From assembly GCF_016650815.1 (NCBI RefSeq), contig NZ_JAEKEZ010000037.1:1-33040 (forward strand): a stretch of DNA of 33,040 bases. The letters are read 5' to 3'. Under the pieces are notes generated by a model that saw only the letters and a program-made list of their open reading frames with translations, was not told the DNA's origin and did no database searches. Positions 31,784-33,040 of the stretch are shown in pieces. The position numbers and the translations under genes were made by a program. The number at the start of each line of letters is the position of its first letter. Position 1 is the first letter of the stretch. The stretch is from Pseudomonas sp. TH31 (lineage in GTDB: Bacteria; Pseudomonadota; Gammaproteobacteria; Pseudomonadales; Pseudomonadaceae).

Positions 31784-32977
31784 ATGAAAAATTCTTTTGG
31801 TTTCACGGGTTACCTGGTTGGGCTGAGCGTACTCGGCTATCTGGGCATGGACATGTATTTACCGGCGTTCGGCGCCCTCGGCGGCGACCTGCACTTGTCG
31901 GCTGGCGCGGTCGGGGCGAGCCTGAGCATCTTCCTCGCCGGGTTTGCCGTCGGGCAACTGTTGTGGGGGCCGCTGTCGGACCGCATCGGCCGCAAACCGG
32001 TGTTGTTGATGGGCCTGAGCCTGTTTGCGCTGGGCTGCCTGGGCATGTTCTGGGTCGAGACCGACGTGCAACTGTGGGCACTGCGCTTTATCCAGGCCGT
32101 CGGCGTGTGTTCGGCGGCGGTCAGTTGGCAAGCGCTGGTGATCGACCGCTACCCGGCACAACAAGCCAATCGCCTGTTCGCCGCGATCATCCCGCTGATG
32201 TCCCTGTCACCCGCACTCGCGCCACTGCTGGGCGCGCTGCTGCTCAATCACTGGGGCTGGCAGGCAATCTTTGCCGTGCTGGTCGGCATCAGCGTCGCCT
32301 TGCTGGTACCCACCGCGCTGCTCAAAGCCACGCCGAAACGCCTGACCGCCAACGGCGAACGCCCCCGCATCAGTTTCGGACAACTGCTCAAATCCAGCGC
32401 ATTCAGCGGCAACGTCTTGATCTACGCCGCCTGCTCAGCCAGCTTCTTCGCCTGGCTCACCGCTTCACCCTTCATCCTCGGCGGCATGGGCTACAGCCCC
32501 AGCGACATCGGCCTGAGCTACGCACTGCCAACGATAGGATTCCTGATCGGCGGCTTCAGTTGCCGCAGCCTGCTGCAACGGATCAGCGGCAAAACCATGC
32601 TGCCGTGGCTGATCCTCGCCTATTGCATCAGCATGGTCGCGCTGTACCTGGTGGCAACATTGACCACACCGACCCTGACCACACTGCTGATCCCGTTCTG
32701 CCTGCTGGGATTGGTCAACGGCGCGAGTTTCCCGATCATCGTCACCCATGCACTAATGCCATTCCCGGAAAACTCCGGCAAAGCGGCGGCGTTGCAGAAC
32801 GCGCTGCAACTGGGGATGTGCTTTGGCGCCAGTTTGCTGGTGTCGTCGTGGGTTGAGCAGCCGTTGCAGATCGCGGTAGTTGTGATGCTGGGGACCGTGC
32901 CATTGGCAGTATTGGGATATTGGATTCAGCGGAGTAAGCAGGCCGAGGCTGAACGCTTTGGGCAAGCCAAAAGCTAA
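31784..32977 (+). CDS. punC: PunC-type MFS purine (nucleoside) efflux transporter
   Basis: This 397-residue, 12-helix transporter strongly resembles E. coli PunC (YdhC). Shared blocks are GLSVLGYLGMDMYLPAF, SLSIFLAGFAVGQLLWGPLSDRIGRKPVLL (MFS loop 2-3), RFIQAVGVCSAAVSWQALV, LSPALAPLLGALLL, NVLIYAACSASFFAWLTASPFI and GKAAALQNALQLGMCFGASLLVS. The ATG at 31784 (MKNSFGFTGYLVGLS) gives an N-terminus of the length seen in PunC; a TTG at 31757 would add nine residues. The ribosome binding site is weak. PunC exports adenosine or other purines; its divergent partner PunR controls it. The DHA1 (Bcr/CflA-like) family assignment is certain, the purine substrate follows from homology. Confidence 0.9.
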   Translation: MKNSFGFTGYLVGLSVLGYLGMDMYLPAFGALGGDLHLSAGAVGASLSIFLAGFAVGQLLWGPLSDRIGRKPVLLMGLSLFALGCLGMFWVETDVQLWALRFIQAVGVCSAAVSWQALVIDRYPAQQANRLFAAIIPLMSLSPALAPLLGALLLNHWGWQAIFAVLVGISVALLVPTALLKATPKRLTANGERPRISFGQLLKSSAFSGNVLIYAACSASFFAWLTASPFILGGMGYSPSDIGLSYALPTIGFLIGGFSCRSLLQRISGKTMLPWLILAYCISMVALYLVATLTTPTLTTLLIPFCLLGLVNGASFPIIVTHALMPFPENSGKAAALQNALQLGMCFGASLLVSSWVEQPLQIAVVVMLGTVPLAVLGYWIQRSKQAEAERFGQAKS

Positions 32978-32999
32978 ATCAGCTCATCTCGCATCCCCC

Positions 33000-33040
33000 C
33001 CGTAGGAGCTGCCGAAGGCTGCGATCTTTTGATCTTCAAC
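33000..33040. repeat. Pseudomonas REP-like repeat cut by the window end
   Basis: GTAGGAGCTGCCGAAGGCTG followed by CGATCTTTTGATC is the common extragenic repeat form of the P. fluorescens group. Only its left part is in the window. It lies 23 bases after the punC stop. Confidence 0.6.

Overview
The window looks like chromosomal DNA of a Pseudomonas, most likely of the P. fluorescens group. The reasons are a GC-rich coding style, a vanAB/vanR vanillate cluster, a galactose dehydrogenase that closely resembles the P. fluorescens enzyme as I remember it, a cbs/cystathionine gamma-lyase pair arranged as in other pseudomonads, and REP-like repeats near 19.95 kb and at the right edge. No rRNA, tRNA or CRISPR array was recognised.

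Layout. 0-4.9 kb is a gene-poor accessory stretch. It holds a TetR regulator and a glutathione transferase sharing operator-like palindromes, a small cupin, an AbrB/MazE-type protein, an IS110-like remnant, a YegP-family protein and four copies of a dispersed palindromic repeat. 4.8-7.7 kb is the vanillate O-demethylase locus vanA-vanB with convergent vanR (GntR/FCD) and two ATGGATCCAT operators on the vanA promoter. 7.8-12.0 kb looks like acquired or decaying DNA: a broken SnoaL-like gene, a frameshifted HxlR regulator with two CTTGC-N5-GCAAG operators, two paralogous F420-type NADP reductases flanking an epimerase-like SDR, then a 5'-truncated chrB and a 3'-truncated MFS gene. 12.2-20.3 kb is core-like: trmK, a GAF-GAF-GGDEF-EAL protein, proP, a bestrophin, galactose dehydrogenase and an oxidoreductase remnant. 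20.4-27.0 kb is a five-gene minus-strand operon, a polyamine-type ABC importer plus an amidase, with a divergent LysR regulator and a perfect LysR-type box. 27.0-30.4 kb is reverse transsulfuration (cystathionine beta-synthase and gamma-lyase, overlapping ATGA), then a decayed panB-like fragment and a small hydrophilic protein. 30.4-33.0 kb holds a 268-bp miniature inverted-repeat element and the divergent punR/punC pair for purine efflux.

Quality caveat. At least five, probably seven, otherwise good genes (vanA 3' end, SnoaL, HxlR, ABC permease 2, ABC ATPase, cystathionine beta-synthase, probably bestrophin) are each broken by a single 1-2 nt shift, mostly in short homopolymers. This pattern suggests indel errors in the sequence rather than seven real pseudogenes. 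The panB, chrB, MFS and FAD-oxidoreductase fragments look truly decayed.

The best candidate for something undescribed is the element at 30460-30727: perfect 24-bp terminal inverted repeats enclosing two separate long hairpins, with no coding capacity. The amidase linked to a polyamine-type importer and the reductase-SDR-reductase cassette under HxlR are the most interesting metabolic units of unknown substrate.
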